Virus record (IMG/VR): IMGVR_UViG_3300046170_000519
Location: 62,001-126,000 of that record
From: a virus
Length of the DNA: 64,000 nucleotides
Reading direction: 5' to 3' (one strand)
A model generated the notes under the pieces. That model saw nothing but the letters and a program-made list of their open reading frames with translations, was not told the DNA's origin and made no database searches. Below, in pieces: positions 24,402-31,885 of the stretch. Each line of letters opens with the position of its first letter. Position 1 is the stretch's first letter. The position numbers and the translations under genes were made by a program.

Positions 24402-25535
24402 TTAGTCAAGTAAATTTCTATTATTTTCTCTTAAAATATAATCATCTGCTTGAGGCTTGCAATCTTTTGATGGAATAGCCCTGTTTCTTTTAACTTTATT
24501 TAAGAAAGCATAATGATTCCAGCAAGCAAATTGATCTTCCCCTAAATCTTCATAGTCTTTCTTTGATGGAACTCTAAGATCTGGAGCTGTTGACATAGTG
24601 GGAGTATGAACAGAAAAATTATGGCAAAACTTTGGGCGGACAAAAAACTTTCTACGCTGCCAGGAAACTCGATTAGATGAATTTGTTATTTTTAAAAAAT
24701 CTTCACCTTGTTCTGGCTGAAAATCATGGTTGTAAAACATTTTTGAACAAAGAAAAAAACCCGAAATTGAATCCTTCGTGAATTTTTTAGAAGAATTTTG
24801 AAGAAAATTCTCGCGCTCTAAAGAGGCAAGCATTGAAGGGATATTTTTTATTTTAGGATTTCTAAAGCAAAGATACTCATCTATATCGGTAAGACTGATC
24901 CAGTCAGCTGATCTAAAAGCATGTAATGAGTGTGTTTGAGAGGTAGCTTGTCCACTTATTCCCGCCTTAGTCTTCTTCCAAGCTCTTCTTTTCGCATAGG
25001 GCCATCGAATTAAAGTTACAATATTTTGTGAAATATAATCTTTTAAGAGTTTTGGTAGATTACTGTCAGATTCTACAGAGTGATAAGAACCCCTATCTCC
25101 AACAGCTTCATGATTATCATAAATAATAAAATGATCTATACCTAAATTTAGATGGTGATCAATCCATTGACAAATGTAAGAATCTTCATTTTTCACCATT
25201 GTAGACATTAAAATTTTTCCTTCATAAGAAGGGTATTTGGAGACTGAAGAGGAAAATTCTTCTTCTGCCACTTTTATTCTTATTTTATCTGACGTAAGCT
25301 TGAAAGATATCGAATATAAGGTAGAATGACCATGCTTGCAAACAGTTTTATCCATTTGCTTGAAACAGCGGTCATCCTGACAAAACACACTAATACTTTG
25401 ATCTGGTCTTGAACCGTAACAAATAATATTTAAAACATTAAGGTCATTATGAAAAATATCATATATACCATATTTATCAAAATGTTTAGGATCGCAGCAC
25501 TGTTTCTTTCGGAGTTCGTGGTAAGGATGTGGCAT
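24402..25535 (-). CDS. GT92-like glycosyltransferase
   Basis: 377 residues. The central block ILMSTMVKNEDSYICQWIDHHLNLGIDHFIIYDNHEA (about 108-144) is the family 92 (DUF23/GT2-4) opening, followed by ADWISLTDIDEYLCFRNP (about 210-227) with its DxD motif and a C-terminal half with FFLCSKMFYNHDF and HNFSVHTPT. GT92 enzymes transfer galactose or related sugars. The first 100 residues are Cys-rich and not assignable. A sequence AGTGGACTATAA, found also upstream of 33735, lies 24-35 nt before its start. Confidence 0.75.
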   Translation of the reverse strand: MPHPYHELRKKQCCDPKHFDKYGIYDIFHNDLNVLNIICYGSRPDQSISVFCQDDRCFKQMDKTVCKHGHSTLYSISFKLTSDKIRIKVAEEEFSSSVSKYPSYEGKILMSTMVKNEDSYICQWIDHHLNLGIDHFIIYDNHEAVGDRGSYHSVESDSNLPKLLKDYISQNIVTLIRWPYAKRRAWKKTKAGISGQATSQTHSLHAFRSADWISLTDIDEYLCFRNPKIKNIPSMLASLERENFLQNSSKKFTKDSISGFFLCSKMFYNHDFQPEQGEDFLKITNSSNRVSWQRRKFFVRPKFCHNFSVHTPTMSTAPDLRVPSKKDYEDLGEDQFACWNHYAFLNKVKRNRAIPSKDCKPQADDYILRENNRNLLD

Positions 25536-25558
25536 AGTATAAGAATTGTTAAATAAGT

Positions 25559-25570
25559 TTATAGTCCACT
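25559..25570 (-). promoter_or_regulatory. candidate promoter box AGTGGACTATAA, copy 1
   Basis: The 12-mer AGTGGACTATAA on the minus strand precedes the GT92 gene and recurs exactly before the gene at 33196-33735. The second half resembles a -10 box (TATAAA/TATAAT). No matching -35 is obvious, so a phage-specific or extended promoter is one reading. Confidence 0.4.
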
Positions 25571-25604
25571 GATAAAAGTGTGTTCATAATTTTTTTTTTA
25601 AATA

Positions 25605-26795
25605 TTAAATTTTTGAGATAATTGTTTTTGCGATGCTAAGACATGAAGTTGCGGCAGGAGAAGGGGCATTGTAAACGTTTACAATATAATTAGAAGAGTC
25701 TATGACAAAATCATCAATTAGATTCCCAGACGAATCTAAAGCTTGAGCTCTAATCCCAGAAGGAAAAGGAACGATATCTTTACAATCTATTTCTGGAACT
25801 AGTCTTTTTAGAGCTTTAACAAAAGCTTTTTTATTATAAGATCTATACATCTCTTCTAAACCCATTCTCCAGTGTTTTGAAGCCATTTTTAGAAAACCTG
25901 GAAAAGTAATTGAAGAAAAGGTTTCAGCAAGATTAAAGTCTAATTTTCCATAAGCTTCTTTACCAAAAGCTAGGACTGCATTTGGCCCACACTCAACAGA
26001 TCTGTCTAGCCCTCTTGTGAAATGAACGCCTAAAAAGGGGAACTGCGGATTCGGAGTTGGGTAGATTAAATTTTTACATAAATGTTGCGAGTCTTTTTTT
26101 AATTTAAAATACTCGCCTTTAAATGGAATAATTTTAAATTTTTTTTTGCCCCCTGACAGCCTAGCAATATCGTCAGAATATAATCCTGCGCAATTTATAA
26201 CTTTATTACATATGATGTGATTGCTATCAGAGCTTACTAAAACTTTATTATTTTTAATTTTTTTTATTTTTTTAACTAAGAAATTAAAATAAATTGAACC
26301 ATTTAACTGCCGAAAAAGATCTGAAAATTTTTGACAAACATCTGTATAATTTATAATCCCACACTCTTTTACATGAATAGCTTCCACTCCGTTAGCGTGA
26401 GGCTCTATCTCAAGAAGTCGACTTTTGGAGATTAGCTCACATTCAACACCATTTGAAACACCTCGTTCATATAGAGCTTGCAATCTTGGAGTTTCCTGGT
26501 GATTTGTTGCAACAATAACTTTACCACAAATTTCAAAATTAATATCATTATCTAAACAAAACTTTTCAAGACTTTTCTTGCCAGATCTGCAATTTAAAGC
26601 TTTTTGAGATCCTGGTTTGTAGTAAATCCCCGAATGAATAACTCCAGAATTTCTCCCTGTCTGATGCTTGCAAATATTGCTTTCTTTTTCTAGAAGAATT
26701 ATTTTAGATTTTGGAAATTTTTGAGATAAAAGGTAAGCTGTTGAGAAACCTACGATTCCACCCCCAATAATACAGTAATCAAATTCATCTCTCAT
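25605..26795 (-). CDS. lhgO: L-2-hydroxyglutarate oxidase-like FAD enzyme
   Basis: 396 residues, the usual LhgO length. The FAD-binding Rossmann motif is FDYCIIGGGIVGFSTAYLLSQ (about 5-25), followed by LLEKESNICKHQTGRNSGVIHSGIYYKPGSQKALNCRSG, a block diagnostic of LhgO/YgaF, then PFLGVHFTRGLDRSVECGPNAVLAFGKEAYG and a C-terminal GIRAQALDSSGNLIDDFVI. It oxidises L-2-hydroxyglutarate to 2-oxoglutarate and delivers electrons to the membrane. It would be an auxiliary metabolic gene in a phage. It follows a 76-residue acidic gene with a 6-nt gap. Confidence 0.88.
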   Translation of the reverse strand: MRDEFDYCIIGGGIVGFSTAYLLSQKFPKSKIILLEKESNICKHQTGRNSGVIHSGIYYKPGSQKALNCRSGKKSLEKFCLDNDINFEICGKVIVATNHQETPRLQALYERGVSNGVECELISKSRLLEIEPHANGVEAIHVKECGIINYTDVCQKFSDLFRQLNGSIYFNFLVKKIKKIKNNKVLVSSDSNHIICNKVINCAGLYSDDIARLSGGKKKFKIIPFKGEYFKLKKDSQHLCKNLIYPTPNPQFPFLGVHFTRGLDRSVECGPNAVLAFGKEAYGKLDFNLAETFSSITFPGFLKMASKHWRMGLEEMYRSYNKKAFVKALKRLVPEIDCKDIVPFPSGIRAQALDSSGNLIDDFVIDSSNYIVNVYNAPSPAATSCLSIAKTIISKI

Positions 26796-26801
26796 CTGAA
26801 A

Positions 26802-27032
26802 TCAAAGAAAGTCATCACCTTCGTCAAAACCTTCTTCAGGCTCGAATTCTACATTGCCTTCATTAGCTAGCTCAATAATTTTTTCTTGTAAGGCTCCCAT
26901 CATTGTTATTGTATTGATGTCATATTCATCTATGTATTTATATATTAAATTCTCTAAATCCATACGAAAAGAATCTGTTTGCTCATCATAATCTTTTGGG
27001 CCAGAAAAATAAAATTCGTTATCGTCGGTCAT
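26802..27032 (-). CDS. unknown small acidic protein
   Basis: 76 residues, very acidic (MTDDNEFYFSGPKDYDEQTDSFRMDLENLI... to ...FEPEEGFDEGDDFL). It precedes lhgO. Upstream is AAGTGTAACACTTAAAC: a perfect 6+1+6 inverted repeat AAGTGT-A-ACACTT starting 18 nt and ending 6 nt from the ATG, a possible operator or promoter element. Function unknown. Confidence 0.5.
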   Translation of the reverse strand: MTDDNEFYFSGPKDYDEQTDSFRMDLENLIYKYIDEYDINTITMMGALQEKIIELANEGNVEFEPEEGFDEGDDFL

Positions 27033-27077
27033 GTTTAAGTGTTACACTTATATAATATTTAAAAAGAGATAAAATTC

Positions 27078-27110
27078 AAAAAAAAAAGGGGGGTAAAACC
27101 CCCCCCTTTA
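27078..27110 (-). terminator. Rho-independent terminator
   Basis: On the minus strand AAGGGGGGGG-TTTTA-CCCCCC is followed by a run of ten T. The six-to-eight GC pairs and the U tract make a strong terminator for the small membrane-protein gene at 27133. It also insulates the 27032 promoter region on the same strand. Confidence 0.85.
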
Positions 27111-27132
27111 ATATCAAAGATTAAAGAATAAT

Positions 27133-27393
27133 TTAACCTTTATCGCACTTGTCTTGAGAGCAAGAGCTGTTTTTCGCTAGCAAGGCAACAACAAGAACTA
27201 AAGTAAGGAAAGAAGTAAATCCAGTTTCTGGACCTACGAAGCCTCCTACTAAAGCTTGTAAGTTACCGATAACATCTACAGGAGCAGATGCACCGAATAC
27301 AGCTTGAACAACAACAAGAAGTCCAAGAACGCTGAGTAATGTTGCTGCAATGCCTTTCACAGCGCAGCCAATTGTGTCTAGTGTATTTTTCAT
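27133..27393 (-). CDS. small two-helix membrane protein
   Basis: 86 residues: MKNTLDTIGCAVKGIAATLLSVLGLLVVVQAVFGAS, then a loop, then ETGFTSFLTLVLVVALLAKNSSCSQDKCDKG. Two hydrophobic helices with a Cys pair at the C terminus. The codon content is less AT-rich than the surroundings. Followed by a strong terminator and preceded by the outer-membrane barrel gene, so the pair may be highly expressed. A holin, small structural membrane protein or signal-bearing pilin-like subunit are all possible. Confidence 0.6.
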   Translation of the reverse strand: MKNTLDTIGCAVKGIAATLLSVLGLLVVVQAVFGASAPVDVIGNLQALVGGFVGPETGFTSFLTLVLVVALLAKNSSCSQDKCDKG

Positions 27394-27410
27394 AATTTTT
27401 TTTATAAAGT

Positions 27411-28055
27411 TTAGAATTTAAATGTCAAGGATGTACCAAAGACAAACTCACGATCAATATCGTCAGCATCAATCAAATCAACAGATCCTGACAAAGTAGC
27501 TCCTTCACCTACAGAGCGAGATAAACTAGCTCCAAAACCATAGTAAGAACGGTCAGTAGACTCAGTAATATCAGTGTTGCCAGCAGAAGCAGATAAGCCT
27601 AGGTCAGCAACTGAGAGCTCAACTGAATGAGAGACAGAACCTTCAATAGTATAAAGCTCGTCATCCACATTACGATAAACAGATAGAGTAGGATTTGCAA
27701 CAGTACTAAGAGAAGCTTTAACCAAAATTTCAGACAAAGCTTCACCAGCCACATCTTCGAAATGATTAAAGCCACCATACAAAGAGAACAGTCCATCAGC
27801 GAATGACTGACCTAGTCCAGCAGCAAATCCATAACTATCAACACCAGTGTCAATAGATTGATTAGTGCATGCATGAAGACTAGCATTTAAGCCAGCGATA
27901 GACCGTTCAAGATCAACAGATGCTTGAATAGATTCAAGAGCCTTTTGCTCCCCCCGATAGAAGAAGTCAGATGTATATCCGATCTTAGCGGAGTTTGCTA
28001 AGGCAGCGTTAGAAAGCCCAAAGGCTAATAGTAGTGATACGATTTTATTTTTCAT
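27411..28055 (-). CDS. outer-membrane beta-barrel protein
   Basis: 214 residues. A signal peptide MKNKIVSLLLAFGLSNAALA is followed by repeated amphipathic strands (YGFAAGLGQSFADGLFSLYGGFNHF, LSASAGNTDITES, YYGFGASLSRSVGEGATLSGSVDLI), and the protein ends in VFGTSLTFKF, the terminal-Phe signature for barrel insertion. It is less AT-rich than neighbours. A phage-coded barrel could alter the host surface (superinfection exclusion) or be a captured host porin-like gene. Family not identified. Confidence 0.75.
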   Translation of the reverse strand: MKNKIVSLLLAFGLSNAALANSAKIGYTSDFFYRGEQKALESIQASVDLERSIAGLNASLHACTNQSIDTGVDSYGFAAGLGQSFADGLFSLYGGFNHFEDVAGEALSEILVKASLSTVANPTLSVYRNVDDELYTIEGSVSHSVELSVADLGLSASAGNTDITESTDRSYYGFGASLSRSVGEGATLSGSVDLIDADDIDREFVFGTSLTFKF

Positions 28056-28072
28056 ATTATTTATTAATTAAA

Positions 28073-28609
28073 TTATTTTATTCTAATTTCCTTCCAAGCT
28101 ACAAACTTATTTTTTACTAGATCTCGAATATGTCTTTGTTTTGTATTTAGTTGACTATTGCCGCTTTTTACTTCGATAAAAGTTATTTCATCATCACCAA
28201 AAGATATATAGTCTATAGGCTTTCCAAGAAAGTTGCAGTTTTCTGGGTCAAAATCAAACTGATCTAAGAATGGAGCAAGAGTTTCTGCAATTTGACCAAG
28301 TCTGACTTCGCTACTTTTTTTTTGGCTGAGTATTTTTTTTCTATTTTGAACTTCTTCATTTAGTTTAGATTCTAGATTTAAGCAGTTTTCTGTTAAGGTT
28401 TTTTCTTTAGCATCTAGTTCAATGCGATGTTGCTTTAAGAGATTTTGCTCTTCAGTAAAAGATGATTGAAGTTGGGTTAGTTGATTCTTTAGGAAAGAAT
28501 TTTCTCGGTCTAGAGAATCGGCGTTTAAAGTTTTCTTTTTGCATATATAAAAAAGATATACTAAGAAGATTATACACGAAAATAAAGCAATTTCTAATAA
28601 AAAGTTCAA
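28073..28609 (-). CDS. membrane-anchored Holliday-junction resolvase-related endonuclease
   Basis: 178 residues. An N-terminal transmembrane helix (LLEIALFSCIIFLVYLFYI), a coiled coil (about 30-100), then the Endonuc_Holl-type domain: LAPFLDQFDFDPENCNFLGKPIDYISFGDDEITFIEVKSGNSQLNTKQRHIRDLV. The GKPIDY...FIEVKSG motif supplies the PD-(D/E)XK residues (D, E, K). It uses a TTG start sharing bases with the stop of the methyltransferase gene (TTGA). Cleavage of branched DNA at the membrane is inferred. Confidence 0.75.
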   Translation of the reverse strand: MNFLLEIALFSCIIFLVYLFYICKKKTLNADSLDRENSFLKNQLTQLQSSFTEEQNLLKQHRIELDAKEKTLTENCLNLESKLNEEVQNRKKILSQKKSSEVRLGQIAETLAPFLDQFDFDPENCNFLGKPIDYISFGDDEITFIEVKSGNSQLNTKQRHIRDLVKNKFVAWKEIRIK

Positions 28610-29205
28610 AATGCATTGTTTCTCATCACCAATGTTGGTGGAAGAATAGAGTGATTATCTTCTAGTGTAAAGTCTTTTCCAAAGGTTAAACCTAAAAAGG
28701 TACTGTCATCGTTAATGTAAATATTTTTAGATTTAACTGTAAGACCTTGAGTCTTATGCCATTTATTTTTATTATAATAATCATAATCATGTAGAATAAA
28801 AACTTTTGCGCGACTAGAGAGTAATTTAATGGAATTGATTCTAGCAGCCCAAGGGCTTTGATCAACAAATACTAAATCATAAATTACGTCTTCGACATTA
28901 AATTCATGCAAAGTATTAAGATGAGATTCGAATAGATCCCAAGAAGATAAAACTGTAAGAGAGTAATTAGAAGAAAGGCAATATTTATCTTTAGTTGCTT
29001 GAGCCCAACCACTCATGGTTTCAAAAGCTTGCACTCTGCAAGATGAGTTGCTTAAACAATATTCACTCATGAGAGAACTACTACCATCACCAACACCTAG
29101 CTCTAGAATGCGAGAATTCTCAGGCAACTTTTCCAGCTCTTCTTTTAAGTATTTTTGATGTGTGTAGTATCGACTAGTTTTTATTTTTTCATTTGGATGT
29201 GGCAT
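28606..29205 (-). CDS. class I SAM-dependent methyltransferase
   Basis: 199 residues. SRILELGVGDGSSSLMSEYCLSNSSCRVQAFETMSGWAQATKD (about 34-76) gives motif I (ELGVGDGSS) and the ribose-binding acidic position (FET). VIYDLVFVDQSPWAARINSIKLLSSRAKVFILHDYDYYN (about 107-145) gives motifs II and III. It resembles macrocin O-methyltransferase-like and sugar methyltransferases. It starts MPHP, as the GT92 protein does. Confidence 0.75.
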   Translation of the reverse strand: MPHPNEKIKTSRYYTHQKYLKEELEKLPENSRILELGVGDGSSSLMSEYCLSNSSCRVQAFETMSGWAQATKDKYCLSSNYSLTVLSSWDLFESHLNTLHEFNVEDVIYDLVFVDQSPWAARINSIKLLSSRAKVFILHDYDYYNKNKWHKTQGLTVKSKNIYINDDSTFLGLTFGKDFTLEDNHSILPPTLVMRNNAF

Positions 29206-29216
29206 TATTTTTGTTA

Positions 29217-29453
29217 TTATTTTTTTGTTATTGAAATTATTCTATCGTGACGAAAAGATCTAACCTGATTTCTTCCATAACAATAAGCTTTAAAACCAAT
29301 ATTGTTTCTATCATAAGATTTGTTCCCAAACGATTTATAAAGATTAATGTTTCCAATTCTATAAGTTTTTACTTCCCCGCTTTTATTTTTATAAACAATA
29401 TAATACTGTGGAGATAAAAAACCCAAAATTTTGGTTTTCAACTTACTCAACAT
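29217..29453 (-). CDS. WYL-like domain protein
   Basis: 78 residues. YYIVYKNKSGEVKTYRIGNINLYKSFGN and then NIGFKAYCYGRNQVRSFRHDRIISITKK. The last part matches the FxAyC..r.e.RsFr.dRI core of WYL domains, which bind ligands such as nucleic-acid ends and are usually fused to a helix-turn-helix. Here the domain stands alone. Ligand binding or a regulatory role is inference. The short size means it could also be an unrelated strand-rich protein. Confidence 0.5.
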   Translation of the reverse strand: MLSKLKTKILGFLSPQYYIVYKNKSGEVKTYRIGNINLYKSFGNKSYDRNNIGFKAYCYGRNQVRSFRHDRIISITKK

Positions 29454-29646
29454 TTTTTAAGTCAATGTTATTCTTTTCGCAGTATGCTACTGCATAACCA
29501 GCATTAAAATTAAAACGACCAATAAAAATTGCAAGACCAAGAATTACATAAGGCTCAAATCTAAAAAAACCTAAAGAGTAAAAAGATAAGAAACCAATAA
29601 GTAAGAAAGGTAAGAATTTATTAAGAGTGAAGTTTAGTATAATCAT
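29443..29646 (-). CDS. small membrane protein
   Basis: 67 residues with two hydrophobic helices (FLPFLLIGFLSFYSLGFF and YVILGLAIFIGRFNFNAGYAVAY). It overlaps the neighbouring genes at both ends. Function unknown. Confidence 0.5.
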   Translation of the reverse strand: MIILNFTLNKFLPFLLIGFLSFYSLGFFRFEPYVILGLAIFIGRFNFNAGYAVAYCEKNNIDLKNVE

Positions 29647-29981
29647 GATTTGTATATTTTATGATAGTTTTTACTGAAAGGGCAAGAAAAAAATCCTTTA
29701 CCATGAGAATCTATGAAAGAACCAGAGATTTCTAAGCTTGGAATACCTTCTATTTTTGAATTTAAATACTCCAAGAAATGAAAATTAATAGCTTCTTCAC
29801 AAGAAAAGGAAATTGGAAGACTAAAAATTTTATAATCCTTCATGAAAGAGATTTTAGAAAAATCTATAGAAAAATCACAACAATTAAAATCGTTTAGAGC
29901 GTTCTTTAAATTAACTAAAGTTTTTCTTTTTGGATGTCGAAAATAGACATCATAGTTTGAGATTGTATTAACGGTTTTCAT
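29643..29981 (-). CDS. unknown small protein
   Basis: 112 residues (MKTVNTISNYDVYFRHPKRKTLVNLKNALNDFNCCDFS...). It ends with HGKGFFSCPFSKNYHKIYKS. It overlaps genes on both sides by 4-14 nt. No recognised motif. Confidence 0.45.
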   Translation of the reverse strand: MKTVNTISNYDVYFRHPKRKTLVNLKNALNDFNCCDFSIDFSKISFMKDYKIFSLPISFSCEEAINFHFLEYLNSKIEGIPSLEISGSFIDSHGKGFFSCPFSKNYHKIYKS

Positions 29982-30192
29982 TTAAAGGTTTTTGCCAAGA
30001 AGGTTTGTAGGCATTGGGAAAAATTGTATCATAATTTTTTTTGAATTTGTCGCTAGTATTTCTGGGAGAATCTCCTTTACCATTGTTGCTAGAGCTGTTA
30101 AAAATAGAATCTGTTTTACAGCTTTGTCCATTTTGATGTTTTTTAAAACCATCTATAGCTTTGTTAATTTCTTTTTGTGAGTGACTATCCAT
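29968..30192 (-). CDS. unknown small hydrophilic protein
   Basis: 74 residues, Ser/Asn/Lys-rich and likely disordered (IFNSSSNNGKGDSPRNTSDKFKKNYDT). Starts MDSHSQKEINKAIDGFKKHQ. Upstream is an AT-rich gap (30193-30248) likely to hold a promoter. No family recognised. Confidence 0.45.
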   Translation of the reverse strand: MDSHSQKEINKAIDGFKKHQNGQSCKTDSIFNSSSNNGKGDSPRNTSDKFKKNYDTIFPNAYKPSWQKPLNENR

Positions 30193-30248
30193 GTTATTAA
30201 AATAATAATTTATATTATAATAAGGCGAGACTTTGAGTTAGTCAAGCA

Positions 30249-30557
30249 TTAAATTCCATAAATTGAATTTATAATTGATTTAGACTTAGATCTTAAAGAT
30301 TTTTGATACTCAAGATCTTGAGCTGCAAGCTCTTCTTGTTTTAATTTTTCTTTAGATTCTTGCTCTTCTGTCTCATCTAAACCTTGAGCCACAACAAGAA
30401 AAGTAATCTTATGTTCTGAATCTGAATCAACCAACTCTTTAGAATAATTGATTAAATCTAAAAACTGCTCTTCTTCCATTGATTGATAGGATTCCCAAGA
30501 GGGAACTTTATCCATAAGTGAATTGCTAGTAACTAAAGCAAAATTTATTTTATTCAT
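30249..30557 (-). CDS. unknown acidic coiled-coil protein
   Basis: 102 residues. MNKINFALVTSNSLMDKVPSWESYQSMEEEQFLDLINYSKELVDSDSEHKITFLVVAQGLDETEEQESKEKLKQEELAAQDLEYQKSLR, with a Glu/Lys/Gln-rich C-terminal helix that should form a coiled coil. It is 4 nt from the nuclease-like gene at 30562. Not recognised. Confidence 0.45.
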   Translation of the reverse strand: MNKINFALVTSNSLMDKVPSWESYQSMEEEQFLDLINYSKELVDSDSEHKITFLVVAQGLDETEEQESKEKLKQEELAAQDLEYQKSLRSKSKSIINSIYGI

Positions 30558-30561
30558 AATG

Positions 30562-31041
30562 TCATTTTTTCCATATAGAGAATTCTACAGTATCTGGATT
30601 TAGCTTAGAAAGGTTAATTTTAGTAATTTGATCCAAATGAGAAGGTCTTTGGAAAAGTTTATACTTTGCCGCCCAAGAGTGTTGAACGATTGGAGAGTTG
30701 AAATCCACATTTACATTTATGTACTCTAATAAATCTTTTCTTTTTATTAAAAAAAAAGAGTCTGAGAATTCAAAAACTATAAAATGTGCATCACCATAAA
30801 GCCATCCTGGTTTACCTTTTTTGTTTTTAATTTCAATCCAAGCCCATAGATTACCCTTTTTATTTAAAGAAGGCTTTAAAGAAACTGAGACAGATTGTGG
30901 TTTACCATCTGCAGATTTCCCCACCAATATAAAATTAATAAAACGAGAAAATTCATGAGATGTAGCTTTTTTAACTAAAAAGCCTTTTTTTTGAGCAAGT
31001 TCAACAAAATTTGCCCCCCAAAATGAATTTTTTTTACTCAA
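30562..31041 (-). CDS. degenerate paralogue of the 11666 nuclease
   Basis: 159 residues, TTG start (MSKKNSFWGANFVELAQKKGF). It shares GKPGWLYGDAHFIVFEFSDSFFLIKRKDLLEYINVNV with the GWLQCCADYIAFESTDCFIIVSRKDLLEY block of the protein at 11666-12124. The expected DVK nuclease signature is replaced (SVSVSLKPS). So it is a paralogue that probably lost catalysis, or one whose active site is built differently (AWIEIKNKKGK carries an ExK). Confidence 0.5.
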   Translation of the reverse strand: MSKKNSFWGANFVELAQKKGFLVKKATSHEFSRFINFILVGKSADGKPQSVSVSLKPSLNKKGNLWAWIEIKNKKGKPGWLYGDAHFIVFEFSDSFFLIKRKDLLEYINVNVDFNSPIVQHSWAAKYKLFQRPSHLDQITKINLSKLNPDTVEFSIWKK

Positions 31042-31044
31042 AAT

Positions 31045-31239
31045 TTAACGAATATTAAAAGGTTTTGATGTTTTTACGATGGTAACTTTATTAATCGAAT
31101 TTGCATCCCAAGATTGAACCATAGAAATGAGTTTTTCTGCTCTAGATTTAGCTTGATCAAAATCCAAATAATTTTTAGACTCAATTCTTCGACCATTTCG
31201 AGTTACAACATAAAACGTGTCTCGTGAAGTTGATTGCAT
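31045..31239 (-). CDS. unknown small basic protein
   Basis: 64 residues (MQSTSRDTFYVVTRNGRRIESKNYLDFDQAKSRAEKLISMV...). The FYVVTRNGRRIES...DFDQAKSRAEKL layout resembles short phage proteins with a strand-strand-helix fold. It lies 3 nt from the gene at 30562. Function unknown. Confidence 0.45.
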   Translation of the reverse strand: MQSTSRDTFYVVTRNGRRIESKNYLDFDQAKSRAEKLISMVQSWDANSINKVTIVKTSKPFNIR

Positions 31240-31275
31240 TCTCTACTAAGTTTCGTTTAAATAATTTTATTTAAC

Positions 31276-31662
31276 TCAAAATGGTGTTTCGTCTTCAAAC
31301 TCGACATCCTTAGGCACTTCTTTTTCAGCATCTTTTTTGGAGGAAGTGGGTGAACTGATTTTTGTTTCAACTTTCTCGCTAATGGATTGACCAGACTCTT
31401 CTTCTTTAGTTGATTCAGAATTTAAATCAAAAGCTGAATTTGTGGAGGGAGCTGAATAATACAAAATAACATCTGGCGCACTGGGATTGTCTTGTTTAGC
31501 TTTATTAGAAAAGCCAACAATATTTACCAAACCTTGGTCTTTATAGTTTTCAAGATTAATTCTGCCAGAAAAATAATTCTGAGTTTTTCCAGACTTTTTC
31601 CATAGAGCTCCTACTTCTCTTTGTTTCCAGTCATTTGCTTGAGTGTTTTTTTCTGTATCCAT
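31276..31662 (-). CDS. DUF736-like protein with SSB-like C-terminal tail
   Basis: 128 residues. The N-terminal half, REVGALWKKSGKTQNYFSGRINLENYKDQGLVNIVGFSNKAKQDNPSAPDVILYYS, matches the GALWKK...YxSGKI...vFxNkkk...aPDYrvy pattern of DUF736. The middle is Ser/Glu-rich and disordered. The last residues are DVEFEDETPF, acidic and ending in PF, like the protein-interaction tail of bacterial SSB (DFDDDIPF). It may be a small single-strand-binding or SSB-mimicking protein; no other SSB is visible in the window. A promoter-like AT-rich gap (31663-31720) precedes it. Confidence 0.6.
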   Translation of the reverse strand: MDTEKNTQANDWKQREVGALWKKSGKTQNYFSGRINLENYKDQGLVNIVGFSNKAKQDNPSAPDVILYYSAPSTNSAFDLNSESTKEEESGQSISEKVETKISSPTSSKKDAEKEVPKDVEFEDETPF

Positions 31663-31720
31663 TTTTATTTATTTTTTAATGTTTTTGTTAAAGGATATAA
31701 TTATATTAATTATATATAAA

Positions 31721-31885
31721 TTATTTTCTACTAAATTTTAATTTTAATTCTTCAATGATTTTTATTTTATCATTGGTATTGAGTTGTGAGTAAGATTTTT
31801 TAAATCTCCTTAATAAACGTTTTTGTTCTGGTAAACCTTCATAACCCATAATATCTTTTATCTGCTTAAGTTTTGATTTATTCAT
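31721..31885 (-). CDS. unknown 54-residue basic protein
   Basis: MNKSKLKQIKDIMGYEGL to IIEELKLKFSRK, 54 residues, Lys/Arg-rich and helical. Its ATG overlaps the stop of the GMP reductase-like gene (ATGA), a typical coupling in this genome. Function unknown. Confidence 0.6.
   Translation of the reverse strand: MNKSKLKQIKDIMGYEGLPEQKRLLRRFKKSYSQLNTNDKIKIIEELKLKFSRK

Noticed and set aside
27133-27393. Firm holin call
   Set aside because: Two membrane helices and a charged tail fit a holin, but also other small membrane proteins, and no endolysin is adjacent.
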